DNA of 64,000 nt. Source: Campylobacter fetus subsp. testudinum 03-427. GTDB lineage: Bacteria; Campylobacterota; Campylobacteria; Campylobacterales; Campylobacteraceae. The notes under the pieces were generated by a model. That model was not told where the DNA came from, made no database searches, and saw only the letters and a list, made by a program, of their open reading frames with translations. The position numbers were made by a program, and so were the translations under genes. Where the stretch lies: NCBI GenBank assembly GCA_000495505.1, contig CP006833.1:806001-870000 (forward strand), in the 5' to 3' direction. Below, in pieces: positions 35,532 to 44,762 of the stretch; the stretch's first letter is position 1; every line of letters begins with the position of its first letter.

Positions 35532-36020
35532 ATGTTTGATATAGTTTTGGTGCGACCAGAAATTCATACAAATACCGGAAGTATAGGAAGAATGTGCGTG
35601 AATTCAGGCTGCAGACTTCATCTTATAAAGCCGCTTGGATTTATGCTTGATGATAAGCATTTAAAGCGCGCCGGGCTTGATTACTGGGATAAATTGGATC
35701 TTGTTATCTGGGAGAGTTTAGATGACTTTTTAACTCAAAATATCAAATTTAAAGATAGATTTTTCTTTGCTACTACGAAAACCAACAAGCTCTATTTTAA
35801 CGTTAAATTCCAAAAAGGAGATTTTCTATTTTTTGGTGCTGAGGGATCTGGGCTACCGCTTGATTTAATGAAAATAAAAAAAGAAAATTGTATCACGATA
35901 CCTATGAGCGGTGATGGAAGAAGTCTAAATTTAGCCACTAGCGTAGGAATCATAACTTATGAAGCAATACGACAAAATATAAATGAGTTTAATTTTAGGG
36001 ATGAAATTTGCGAGTTTTAA
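35532..36020 (+). CDS. trmL: tRNA (cytidine(34)-2'-O)-methyltransferase TrmL
   Basis: 162 residues, a minimal SPOUT methyltransferase. It methylates the wobble ribose of tRNA-Leu. N-terminal VRPEIHTNTGSIGRMC, the C-terminal knot region FFGAEGSGLP and IPMSGDGRSLNLATSVGI are the family motifs. The ATG follows the purU stop with no gap. The 3' end overlaps the nuclease-like gene by 13 bases. Confidence 0.93.
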   Translation: MFDIVLVRPEIHTNTGSIGRMCVNSGCRLHLIKPLGFMLDDKHLKRAGLDYWDKLDLVIWESLDDFLTQNIKFKDRFFFATTKTNKLYFNVKFQKGDFLFFGAEGSGLPLDLMKIKKENCITIPMSGDGRSLNLATSVGIITYEAIRQNINEFNFRDEICEF

Positions 36021-37303
36021 TCCTACTTTTTATAGCTATTTTTGCTATTTCGGCTGAGCTTAAGATAGCGACTTATAACGTAGAAAATCTTTTTGATGAT
36101 AATATAGACGGAAGCGAATATAAAGATTTTAAAGATGGAACATGGAACACGGCTAAATATATCCAAAAACTAAATAACATTTCACGAGTGATAAAAGCGC
36201 TAGATGCGGATTTTATTTCTGTAGTAGAGATAGAAAATAGCTCTGTTTTAAAGCAGTTGGCTATGAAAAGCGGATATAAATTTTATGAGTTTGCTACAAA
36301 TAAAAATGCCCCAGTCGGGCTTGGCGTGATGTCGAAATATCCTATTTTAAGTAGTCAAAAAATCGTAATTCCAAATTTAAAAACCAGACCTATTTTAGTA
36401 AGTGAGATAAGTTTTGGAGGTGAGACGATAAAGTTTTTCTCAGCTCATTTTCCAGCAGCAAAAAATAGTTTAAAAGATAGAAAAACAGCTGCAAATACTA
36501 TGATAAAAGCAGTTAAAAATGAAAAAAACAGTATAATTTTAGGCGATTTAAATAGTAATTATGGATATGGATTTTTACTAAATGAATTAAATGGTGAGTT
36601 TAAAAATCTTTGGGAATTTCTAGGAAATAGAGATAGAAGTTCATATAAAAAAGGTGGCGCCATAGATCACATAATGCTTCAAAATAGCTTTTTTAACGGA
36701 AATATCAGATACAAAAACTCTAGTTTTGGCGTATTTAAGCCAAGTTTTTTATCTAGCCAAAAGTTTTCTGATCATTACGCTATTTATGCGGTATTAACTT
36801 CAGAATTTAGCGATTCACCAGTTTTGAAAAAAAGTATAGATGAAATTTACAGAGTGAGCGATGAGAGAGCAGAGGTCGCTGGAGTAGTTATTTATATAGA
36901 TAAATTTGGTTATATTTTGGCTGATGAAAGCAAAAGAGGCATATACGTATATGAAAAAAATCCAAAACTTCCACTTGGCACAAAGGTTGAAGCAATAGTA
37001 AATAAAACAGATCTTTATAAAGGAAATATGCAGATTTCAAGCATATCGTATAAAAATGTAGATACTGCTTTTGATACAGATATAAGCAAATTTATGATAA
37101 GTCAAAATGAGATAAAAAGTGCTAGAAGCGGTGATGTTGTTTCAAATTTGAAAATAGACGTAAAAAATGGTTTTACATCTATAAATGGTGAGAAATTAAG
37201 AGTATTTAGCCGTTCTAAAAGTATAAAAGATGGACAAAATTTAGTTTATAAAAATGCGTTAGTTTGGAGCTATAAAGGCGAGAAGGAGCTTATCGTTGAG
37301 TGA
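36008..37303 (+). CDS. Secreted endonuclease/exonuclease/phosphatase-family protein with OB-like C terminus
   Basis: 431 residues from TTG 36008 (TAGGGATG lies 6 bases upstream; no closer ATG). Signal peptide of ~16 residues. The EEP fold shows as ATYNVENLFDD, VVEIEN with the metal-binding Glu, GDLNSN and SDHYAIYA with the catalytic His (residues ~45-265). The remaining ~165 residues contain a segment (AEVAGVVIYIDKFGYILADESKRGIYVY) like the OB-fold domain of extracellular nucleases such as YhcR. It is likely a periplasmic or exported nuclease. Ends within the next small gene. Confidence 0.8.
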   Translation: MRVLILLFIAIFAISAELKIATYNVENLFDDNIDGSEYKDFKDGTWNTAKYIQKLNNISRVIKALDADFISVVEIENSSVLKQLAMKSGYKFYEFATNKNAPVGLGVMSKYPILSSQKIVIPNLKTRPILVSEISFGGETIKFFSAHFPAAKNSLKDRKTAANTMIKAVKNEKNSIILGDLNSNYGYGFLLNELNGEFKNLWEFLGNRDRSSYKKGGAIDHIMLQNSFFNGNIRYKNSSFGVFKPSFLSSQKFSDHYAIYAVLTSEFSDSPVLKKSIDEIYRVSDERAEVAGVVIYIDKFGYILADESKRGIYVYEKNPKLPLGTKVEAIVNKTDLYKGNMQISSISYKNVDTAFDTDISKFMISQNEIKSARSGDVVSNLKIDVKNGFTSINGEKLRVFSRSKSIKDGQNLVYKNALVWSYKGEKELIVE

Positions 37304-37469
37304 TTTTTTTAATTTTTTAGTTTGGATTTTGCTGGTGTTTTTGATATTTGTTTTGGTTGTAGGATTTAATCGTCAAATGATGGAGAAAAATCGCCTCAGA
37401 GATGAACAAATAGCAAAGAAAAAAGAAGCAAAAAATAAAAAAATAGATGATGATAACTTGTCAAATTAG
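37296..37469 (+). CDS. Small membrane protein (57 aa)
   Basis: 57 residues from TTG 37296, with AAGGAG ending 7 bases upstream, overlapping the nuclease-like gene by 8 bases. Residues ~5-24 form one very hydrophobic helix (VWILLVFLIFVLVVG). The rest is a strongly basic then acidic tail (EQIAKKKEAKNKK, then DDD). No family recognised. The ribosome site and the overlap make it a convincing real gene despite its size. Confidence 0.65.
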   Translation: MSDFFNFLVWILLVFLIFVLVVGFNRQMMEKNRLRDEQIAKKKEAKNKKIDDDNLSN

Positions 37470-37592
37470 TTAGATAAGTTAAAGCAGAGTTATTTTATGA
37501 AAATACAAATTTATGTTTATTTGAGTTTAAAAGCTTATTTTAAAAATAAGTTTATATCATCTTAGAAGTTAAGATAATAAGGAGAAAAAAAG

Positions 37593-39608
37593 ATGGAGTT
37601 ATTGATTGAAATCGGCGTTGAAGAGTTGCCGGCGATTCCTTTTTTAAAGGAACTAAATAATATAAAACCAAAATGGAAGCAGGTTTTAGACGAATACGGA
37701 CTTGATAGCAAATTCAACCTTGAATATACTCCAAGAAGAATCGTGATAAACGGCGATATACCAGAACTTACGCCTGATTTAGAAGCTGAAAATATGGGAG
37801 CTCCAAAAAGCGTTGCCTTACAAGATGGTAAATGGAGCGCGGCTGCTTTGGGATTTGCTAAGAAGTGCGGAATAAGTCAAGATGAGCTTAGTTTCAAAGA
37901 GATCAAAGGCAAAGAAGTTTTGTATCATAAAAGTATTATAAAAGGCAAGCTTGTTTCTGATTTGCTTCCTGCTATGATAGAGAAATTTATATTATCTTTA
38001 AATTTTGGAAAAAGTATGAGATGGGGAAGTGGCGAGTATGAGTTTATACGCCCTATACGATCATTGATCTCTATTTTAGGTGAGAAAAGTGTGGATTTTG
38101 AAATTTTTGGTGTGAGAAGCAAAAAAGCATTTTATCCGCATAGAAATTTCGGTTATGATATGATAAATTTTTCTACTATAGATGAGTATTTTGAACTTTT
38201 GCAAAAAAATGGAATTATACTAAGTGCTACTCAGAGAAAAGAGAAAATTTTAAACGAATTTAAAGATATAGAAGCTAAAAATAGTTTGAAAATAGAGCTT
38301 GATTTTGATCTTTTAGATGAAGTTGTAGCTATAACAGAGTATCCAACGGCGCTTTTAGGCAGTTTTGAAAAAGAGTTTTTAGAGGTTCCTTCTGAAGTTA
38401 TCATTACTTCAATGAAGGAAAATCAACGCTATTTTCCTCTGCATGATGCAGATGAAAAACTTAGCAACCATTTTGTAGTCGTAAGCAACGCCATTACAAA
38501 TGATCCAAATTTGATAATAAGAGGAAATGAAAAAGTCTTAAGAGCAAGATTAAGCGATGCTAAGTTCTTTTGGCATAGTGATTTAGCTAACGAGTTTAGT
38601 AGTGAAAAACTAAAAAATATAACTTATCTAAATGAGCTTGGCAGTATGTATGATAAAGAACTTAGAGAGAGACAAATCGTTAGAGTTTTATCTAGTATCT
38701 ACGATAAGGATTTAAGATATGAGTTTGGTGGAGATTACGCTGATGAGCTTGATAGAGCCGTTATGCTTAGCAAAGCCGATCTTACTACTAATATGGTTTA
38801 TGAATTTACAAATCTCCAAGGTGTAATGGGCGGGTATTACGCTGCATATAGAGATGAAAATCCATTTATAATAAGTGCTATAAAAGAGCAGTATTTGCCA
38901 AATGCAAATTTATATCCAAAAACTCTATTTTCAAGTTTAGTAGCGATATCAAACAAGCTTGACACCTTAATGGGACTCTTTAGTATAGGTAAGATACCAA
39001 GTGGAAATAAAGATCCGTATGCATTAAGAAGAGCAGCTAGCGGAATTATAAAAATAGTACTAAATTTAGGTATAAATTTTGATTTGCGAAATATTTTAAA
39101 TTTAATAAAACCAAATTATAAAAGCTTTGATTTAAACTCCCTTGAGAGTTTTGTGTATGAAAGACTTTATAGTATTTATGATGTCAATCCTTCTGTTATA
39201 AAAGCGTGTTTAAATAGCTCACAGAGCGATTTAAAAAGGTTAAACTCAGCTATAATCGCACTTGATGAAATATGTAAAATGGAGGATTTTAAAGACAATT
39301 TCTCTACATTTAAACGACTATCTAATATTATAAAAGATAGCGAGATTATAGAAGTTGATGAGAGTTTATTTGAAGAAAATGTGGAAAATGAACTAAACAA
39401 TAAATTTAAAACTCTAAATTTAAATATAGACGATACAAAAACGTATCTTGAGGGTTTGTTTGGATTAAAAACTAGTATCGATCTTTTCTTTGACTCTGTT
39501 ATGATAAATCACGATAATCCAAAAATAAAAGCTAATAGAATTTCGATTATAGGTCAAATTTATAAAGCATTTTTAAAAGTGGCTGATATAAAGGAAATTA
39601 GCGCTTGA
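37593..39608 (+). CDS. glyS: Glycyl-tRNA synthetase beta subunit
   Basis: 671 residues. Beta subunit of the bacterial alpha2beta2 glycyl-tRNA synthetase, carrying most of the tRNA-binding surface. N-terminal LLIEIGVEELPA, the FGKSMRWG stretch, and the C-terminal DALR-type helical region are typical. AAGGAG precedes the ATG. The alpha subunit (glyQ) is not in the window. Overlaps the methyltransferase start by 4 bases. Confidence 0.95.
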   Translation: MELLIEIGVEELPAIPFLKELNNIKPKWKQVLDEYGLDSKFNLEYTPRRIVINGDIPELTPDLEAENMGAPKSVALQDGKWSAAALGFAKKCGISQDELSFKEIKGKEVLYHKSIIKGKLVSDLLPAMIEKFILSLNFGKSMRWGSGEYEFIRPIRSLISILGEKSVDFEIFGVRSKKAFYPHRNFGYDMINFSTIDEYFELLQKNGIILSATQRKEKILNEFKDIEAKNSLKIELDFDLLDEVVAITEYPTALLGSFEKEFLEVPSEVIITSMKENQRYFPLHDADEKLSNHFVVVSNAITNDPNLIIRGNEKVLRARLSDAKFFWHSDLANEFSSEKLKNITYLNELGSMYDKELRERQIVRVLSSIYDKDLRYEFGGDYADELDRAVMLSKADLTTNMVYEFTNLQGVMGGYYAAYRDENPFIISAIKEQYLPNANLYPKTLFSSLVAISNKLDTLMGLFSIGKIPSGNKDPYALRRAASGIIKIVLNLGINFDLRNILNLIKPNYKSFDLNSLESFVYERLYSIYDVNPSVIKACLNSSQSDLKRLNSAIIALDEICKMEDFKDNFSTFKRLSNIIKDSEIIEVDESLFEENVENELNNKFKTLNLNIDDTKTYLEGLFGLKTSIDLFFDSVMINHDNPKIKANRISIIGQIYKAFLKVADIKEISA

Positions 39609-40693
39609 GTGAAAATCCACGCTATTTAAAAGAGCAGCTTATAACTTATCTTGGAAATAAACGCTCCTTGCTAGGTTTCATAGAAGCCGGTATAAAAAGC
39701 GTAAAGCAAGATATAAAAAAAGATAAAGTTAGTTTTGCAGATATTTTTAGCGGCTCTGGCATCGTTGCAAGAATGGCTAGAGCTCATTCACATACAGTAT
39801 ATACAAATGATCTTGAGTCATACTCAAAAGTTATAAATGAGTGTTATCAAACAAATTATAGCGACGAGCTAAACGAAAAACTTGATTTTTATTATCATAA
39901 ATTAAGCGATATAAAAGATTTAAAAAGAGGGTTTATAACATCTTTATATGCTCCAAAAGATGAAAATAATATCAAAAAAGACGATAGGGTATTTTTCACT
40001 CTTAAAAATGCGATGATTATAGATACTTTAAGAACTGCTATAGATGAGCTAGTGCCAGATGAATTAAGGGTATTTTTCTTAGCTCCGCTTCTTTCTGAAG
40101 TAAGCGTTCATAGCAATACAAGCGGTGTTTTTAAAGGATTTTATAAAAATAGACTTGGGATAGGTGAGTTTGGAGGAAATGGAAAAAACGCACTTAAAAG
40201 GATAATGAGCGATATAAATTTGAAAAAACCAGTATTTTCAAATTTCAAATGTGACTCATATGTTGCTCAAAAAGACGCTTTGGATTTTGCTAAAGATATG
40301 CAAGAAGTCGATATCGCTTACCTTGATCCGCCATATAACCAGCATCCTTATGGCTCAAACTATTTTATGTTAAATTTAATAGCAAAATACGAAAAACCAA
40401 AAGATATAAGTTCGGTGAGTGGTATTCCAAAACAGTGGAATAGAAGCGTTTATAATAAAAAAAGAGATGCTTGTTTGGCATTTTTTGAACTTATAAATAA
40501 TTTAAAAGCAAAATATCTGTTGATATCGTTTAATAACGAAGGCTTCATAGATAAAGACGAGTTTATAACGAATTTATCAAAGATAGGTAAAGTTGAGCTA
40601 AAAGAGCAGAAATACAACGCTTTTAGGGGAAGTAGAAATTTAAACAGCAGAGATCTACATGTATTTGAGCAGCTTTACTGGGTAAAAAAATAA
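39605..40693 (+). CDS. Orphan D12-class DNA adenine-N6 methyltransferase
   Basis: 362 residues from TTG 39605, which overlaps the glyS stop (TTGA). AdoMet motif FADIFSGSGIVARMARAHSH-type at about 44-57 precedes the catalytic DPPYN at about 240-244 (YLDPPYNQHPYGSNYF), the alpha-class (Dam/D12) order. N-terminal YLGNKRSLLGFI matches the conserved D12 opening. No restriction gene adjoins it, so it is a solitary methyltransferase with possible epigenetic or housekeeping function. The recognition sequence is unknown. Confidence 0.85.
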   Translation: MSENPRYLKEQLITYLGNKRSLLGFIEAGIKSVKQDIKKDKVSFADIFSGSGIVARMARAHSHTVYTNDLESYSKVINECYQTNYSDELNEKLDFYYHKLSDIKDLKRGFITSLYAPKDENNIKKDDRVFFTLKNAMIIDTLRTAIDELVPDELRVFFLAPLLSEVSVHSNTSGVFKGFYKNRLGIGEFGGNGKNALKRIMSDINLKKPVFSNFKCDSYVAQKDALDFAKDMQEVDIAYLDPPYNQHPYGSNYFMLNLIAKYEKPKDISSVSGIPKQWNRSVYNKKRDACLAFFELINNLKAKYLLISFNNEGFIDKDEFITNLSKIGKVELKEQKYNAFRGSRNLNSRDLHVFEQLYWVKK

Positions 40694-40832
40694 CTCCTTT
40701 TTTAGACTATTAAATTTCTTTTCACCAGATAATTTTTAATCTCTTATTTTTATATATCACAATATTTTACATTTTTATTTATTTATATAGCATTTTTGTT
40801 TATTTGGATTAAAAATATAAATCAAATTTAAA

Positions 40833-40851
40833 ACGGACAAAATTTGACCGT
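40833..40851. promoter_or_regulatory. Imperfect palindrome upstream of the lyase operon (candidate operator)
   Basis: ACGGACAAAATTTGACCGT: arms ACGGnCAAA and TTTGnCCGT around a single A, with one mismatched position in each arm. It is unusually GC-rich for the ~200-base gap and lies 47 bases before the lyase ATG. A binding site for the WYL regulator encoded at the end of the cluster is a reasonable guess only. Confidence 0.35.
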
Positions 40852-40897
40852 AAGAGTGATTAAAATTTCATTACAAATTAAATTTGAGGAGAACAAA

Positions 40898-42253
40898 ATG
40901 GCTTCAAGTACTATAGATAGTAGAGTTTTTGGCGTGCTTTTTGCAAGTAAAGAGATGAATAAGATCTTCAGTGATGAAAACAGAACTCAAAAATGGTTAG
41001 ACACCGAAGCGGCTCTTGCTAGAGCTCAAGCAAAGCTAGGTATCATCACCGAGCAAAGAGCAGAGCAGATCACTAAATTTTCAAAAGCTGAACTTTTAAA
41101 CTTAGATGAGATCGGTGAGGGATATAAGAGTTCGATCACTATAGTTCCTCTTCTTAGAGTTTTCAAAAAAGCTTTTGATGATGATAGTGGTGAGTTCGTA
41201 CATTGGGGCGCTACAAGTCAAGATATCATGGATAATGGACTTATACTTCAGATCCGTGAAGCTCACGCGCTCATCACCAAGCTTCTTACTGCTTCTTATG
41301 CTCACTGCATTGAAATATCTGAAAAATACAAAAATACAGTTATGGCTGGTAGAACTCACGTGATACACGCTTTGCCTATAACTTTTGGATTTAAAACTGC
41401 TATGTGGGCGCAAGAGATTCGCCGTAGTCTAGATAGACTAGAAGAGATAAAACCAAGACTATTTGTAGGACAACTCAGCGGAGCAGTAGGAACTCTAGCT
41501 TCTCAAGAAGGCAAAGGACTTGAAATGCAACGCCTTATGATGGCTGATCTGGGTTTAAATCAACCAGTGATATCATGGCATCCAAGCAGAGATCATATCG
41601 CTGAGTACGTCAGTGTGTTAGCTATCATAGCTGGTACTTTAGGTAGGATTGCAAGAGAGATTTTGAGTTTGCAAAGAACTGAAATTTGCGAAGTCGAAGA
41701 GCCTTTTTTTATGGGGAAAGTAGGAAGCTCCACTATGCCACACAAAAGAAATCCGCAAGTTTGTGAGGGCATCATAGCTCAGTCTCGCATCGTGCGATCT
41801 CAAGCCCCACTTGCAGTAGAAGTTATGGGATGTGAAAACGAACGCGACTGGGGTTGTGAGCTAGTAGAGTGGGACTGCGTACCAAAAGCATCTATCCATC
41901 TAGCAAACGCTCTTAAAAGTACAAACGACGTCTTAGAAAATTTGATCGTTTATCCAGAACATATGAAAGAAAATTTAAACAAGCTCAAAGGAGCGATGCT
42001 AAGTGAAGCTGTGATGCTACATCTTGGCGAAAAACTCGGTCGTTTATCGGCTCACGAGATAGTTTATGAAGTATGTATGAAAGCTTTCACTGATGGCAAG
42101 CCTGTGATAGATGATCTTTTAGAGCGTGAAGAGGTGGCTAAGCATTTTACAAGGGCTGATCTTGAAGAGATCATGCAGCCAGAAAAATACGTCGGTTTGA
42201 GCGCTGAGTTTGTCGATAGAGTAGTAGCAGCTAGCAAGGATATCTTAGGATAG
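40898..42253 (+). CDS. Fumarase/aspartase-superfamily lyase (PcaB/PurB-like, substrate unknown)
   Basis: 451 residues from ATG 40898, chosen for the GAGGAG site upstream; an in-frame start at 40844 has none. The superfamily signature GSSTMPHKRNP is at about 277-287, with HWGATSQDIMDN, GRTHVIHALP and SGAVGTLAS. The N terminus (SRVFGVLFASKEMNKIFSDENR) resembles cycloisomerase/PcaB-type and nitrosuccinate-lyase-type members more than housekeeping PurB. These enzymes usually cleave a C-N or C-O bond and release fumarate. It is followed by an anion transporter and a regulator, suggesting uptake and cleavage of a succinyl-type compound. Confidence 0.7.
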   Translation: MASSTIDSRVFGVLFASKEMNKIFSDENRTQKWLDTEAALARAQAKLGIITEQRAEQITKFSKAELLNLDEIGEGYKSSITIVPLLRVFKKAFDDDSGEFVHWGATSQDIMDNGLILQIREAHALITKLLTASYAHCIEISEKYKNTVMAGRTHVIHALPITFGFKTAMWAQEIRRSLDRLEEIKPRLFVGQLSGAVGTLASQEGKGLEMQRLMMADLGLNQPVISWHPSRDHIAEYVSVLAIIAGTLGRIAREILSLQRTEICEVEEPFFMGKVGSSTMPHKRNPQVCEGIIAQSRIVRSQAPLAVEVMGCENERDWGCELVEWDCVPKASIHLANALKSTNDVLENLIVYPEHMKENLNKLKGAMLSEAVMLHLGEKLGRLSAHEIVYEVCMKAFTDGKPVIDDLLEREEVAKHFTRADLEEIMQPEKYVGLSAEFVDRVVAASKDILG

Positions 42254-42300
42254 TTTATTTGGTTAGGTTTATAACTAAATTTAGTTAAATTTAAAAAGGG

Positions 42301-43710
42301 TTGGATATGAAAAGCAAATTTATAAAAGGCTTAGCAGTCATAGCTATCGGTGTGCTTGTGTGGTTTTTGCCCCATCCAGACGCAGTCAGTGCTCAGGCGT
42401 GGCATCTTTTTGCTATCGTTTTAGCGACTATCTTAGGGCTTATTTTCCAGCCGCTTCCTATAGGAGCGGTTGCTTTTTTTGGTGTAACAGTAGCGATTTT
42501 GACAAACGTTATGAAGCCTTCTGAAGCGCTCAGTGGATACGCTAGTACTACTATTTGGCTCATTGTTTGTGCGTTCATGATAGCTAGAGGATTTATCAAA
42601 ACAGGTCTTGGCAAACGCATAGCTTATAAGATCATAAGTATGTTAGGTGATAGCACGCTAAAACTTGGATATTCTATCGTCATAAGCGACGCGGTCATCT
42701 CTCCAGCTATGCCAAGTAGCGGTGCAAGAGCAGGTGGAATACTTTTTCCTATAGTCAAATCCTTATCTAGTGCCTTAGGCTCAGAGCAGGGCGAAACGCG
42801 TAAAAAAGCTGGTGCGTTTTTTATGCAGACACTTTGGCAAGGAAACGCAGTCACAAACGGTATGTTTCTTACTTCAATGGCGGGCAATCCACTCATAGCT
42901 AGCTTAGCGCTAACTACTTTTGGTGTGGAGATCTCATGGGGGCTTTGGGCTATGGGAGCCATAGTACCAGCGCTTGTTTCTTTGGCAGTGATACCTTACG
43001 TGCTTTATAAAATTTATCCGCCACAGATCAAAGACTATCCACAAGGTAAAGAGATAGCTAGAGCTGAGCTAGCTAAACTAGGTTCGCTTCAAAAAAACGA
43101 GATCGTGATGATAAGCGTGTTTGTCGGAGCTTTGATATTATGGGCTACTGGAAGTATCACAGGGCTTGATGCGACTACTGTGGGTATGATAGCAGTTGGT
43201 GTTATGCTTGTTTTTGGCGTACTTGAATGGAATGATTTCATAGGCGAAAAAGGTGCTTGGGATACGCTTATTTGGATGGGTTCTTTGATAACTTTAGCCG
43301 GTGGGCTTTCTAAGCTGGGCTTTGTGACTTGGTTTGCTTCATGGATGAGCGGTACTATGGGTGGGCTTAGCTGGACTTTGGTAATGGGAATTTTGGTTCT
43401 TGTTTATGTTTTTACTCATTACTTTTTTGCTAGTTTGACTGCGCATATTACTGCGATGTACGCGACGTTTGGAGCTGTAGCTATAGCTGCTGGAGCAGAC
43501 GCTGTGTTTGTAGCTCTTGTCTTTGCATACGCATCAAATTTGATGATGCCAGTCACTCATTATGGTGGTGCGCCAGCTCCTATTATCTTTGGTGCTGGAT
43601 ACAATACTCAAAATGAGTGGTGGAGACTTGGTTTTATCATTACTCTGATAAATCTTGGTATATGGATAATAATCGGCGGAATTTGGTGGAAAGTTCTAGG
43701 ATTGTGGTAG
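42301..43710 (+). CDS. DASS-family (SLC13) dicarboxylate/anion transporter
   Basis: 469 residues with about 12 hydrophobic helices. Family features: TIWLIVCAFMIARGFIKTGLGKRIA, the SNARAG-like PSSGARAGGILFPI at about residues 139-152, the MQTLWQGNAVTNGMFLTSMAGNP stretch, and the C-terminal VFAYASNLMMPVTHYGGAPAPI. It is closest in style to the plastid-type oxoglutarate/malate translocators and bacterial dicarboxylate:sodium symporters of this family. 47 bases after the lyase gene and 26 before the regulator gene. Probably imports the lyase substrate or exchanges it for the product. Confidence 0.88.
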   Translation: MDMKSKFIKGLAVIAIGVLVWFLPHPDAVSAQAWHLFAIVLATILGLIFQPLPIGAVAFFGVTVAILTNVMKPSEALSGYASTTIWLIVCAFMIARGFIKTGLGKRIAYKIISMLGDSTLKLGYSIVISDAVISPAMPSSGARAGGILFPIVKSLSSALGSEQGETRKKAGAFFMQTLWQGNAVTNGMFLTSMAGNPLIASLALTTFGVEISWGLWAMGAIVPALVSLAVIPYVLYKIYPPQIKDYPQGKEIARAELAKLGSLQKNEIVMISVFVGALILWATGSITGLDATTVGMIAVGVMLVFGVLEWNDFIGEKGAWDTLIWMGSLITLAGGLSKLGFVTWFASWMSGTMGGLSWTLVMGILVLVYVFTHYFFASLTAHITAMYATFGAVAIAAGADAVFVALVFAYASNLMMPVTHYGGAPAPIIFGAGYNTQNEWWRLGFIITLINLGIWIIIGGIWWKVLGLW

Positions 43711-43736
43711 AATTAGGCTAAATTTAAGGCAAAGCG

Positions 43737-44681
43737 ATGAAAAATAAAAAGATCTTTGAGATTTTAGAGCTTTTAGACGAGCTGACTTCTGGTCGTGAAG
43801 TCGTAGTGAGAAACTACGCCTTAAAAAGCGGTCTAAGTGATCGAACTATCAGAAGATATCTTGGGGATTTGCGTGAGTTTTTTGGGGAAAACGCTATTTT
43901 TAGTATTTCTCAAGGCTCATATATCTGCAAAAATAAAGAACTTTTCAAACGCTTTGTTATGCCAAACGAGCAGCAAGATGAGAGTGAAAAACTCATAGAT
44001 ATGCTCCACATTATCAACCCGGGTTTTGCTAAATTTATGCCTCAAACTCACAAAAAAGTAGATGCTAAACTCACAAAAGAGCTAGCAAGTGTGTTTTTGA
44101 TAAAAGGTAGTCCGCATGAGCAAAGCCCGAATTTACGTATATTTGGACTGATACAAAAGGCTATTAAATTTAGAAGATATTGCGATTTGACTTATGAAGA
44201 TAAAGAGTTAAAAAACGTCAAGATTTTAAAGATTATTTATTCTAAGGGCAATTGGCAACTAGCAACGCTTTGCGATACTAACCAAAACAACGGATATAAG
44301 GTGCTTAGGTTATGTTTTGTCAAAGACGTGACCATCAAAAAAAGTTCATTTTATATCGATGATTATACTGAGAATTTCGTTAGAAATAGTGAAACATTTA
44401 TGGATGGATACAGACAAAAATCTTATGAATGTATCGTCGCAGTCTCGCCAAACGTAGCAAAATACTTTAAGCAAAAGCGTTTTTTTCGCTCACAAAAGAT
44501 CATCGGCGAATGCGAGAACGGCTGGATAAAGATCAGCTATGAGATCACTAGCGATGATATGATAGCGATGCTGTTTAAACGTTGGTTTCCAGATATGGTT
44601 GTACTAAGTCCCGCTACTTTGCGGGATAAATTTAGTCTGATGCTTAAAGACTACAATAAACTTATGAGTGAATTTAAATAA
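43737..44681 (+). CDS. WYL-domain transcriptional regulator
   Basis: 314 residues. N-terminal winged helix-turn-helix of the DeoR/YafY kind (NYALKSGLSDRTIRRYLGDLREFFG, about residues 24-48) followed by a WYL ligand-binding domain (KFRRYCDLTYED ... YSKGNWQLATLCDTN, about 145-190) and a C-terminal WCX-like extension (WIKISYEITSDDMIAMLFKRWFPDMVVLSP). Downstream of the transporter on the same strand. It is the natural candidate to control the lyase-transporter pair. Its ligand is unknown. Confidence 0.8.
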   Translation: MKNKKIFEILELLDELTSGREVVVRNYALKSGLSDRTIRRYLGDLREFFGENAIFSISQGSYICKNKELFKRFVMPNEQQDESEKLIDMLHIINPGFAKFMPQTHKKVDAKLTKELASVFLIKGSPHEQSPNLRIFGLIQKAIKFRRYCDLTYEDKELKNVKILKIIYSKGNWQLATLCDTNQNNGYKVLRLCFVKDVTIKKSSFYIDDYTENFVRNSETFMDGYRQKSYECIVAVSPNVAKYFKQKRFFRSQKIIGECENGWIKISYEITSDDMIAMLFKRWFPDMVVLSPATLRDKFSLMLKDYNKLMSEFK

Positions 44682-44762
44682 AGCTTACTTTTATATGTTG
44701 GTAAATTTAACTGATGTTTGCTTGGACTTAGCGTTTAAATTTAATAAAATATTTATTGAAGT

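Noticed and set aside
40898-42253. Calling the lyase PurB (adenylosuccinate lyase).
   Set aside because: The N terminus and the neighbouring anion transporter and regulator do not fit housekeeping PurB; only the superfamily is supported.
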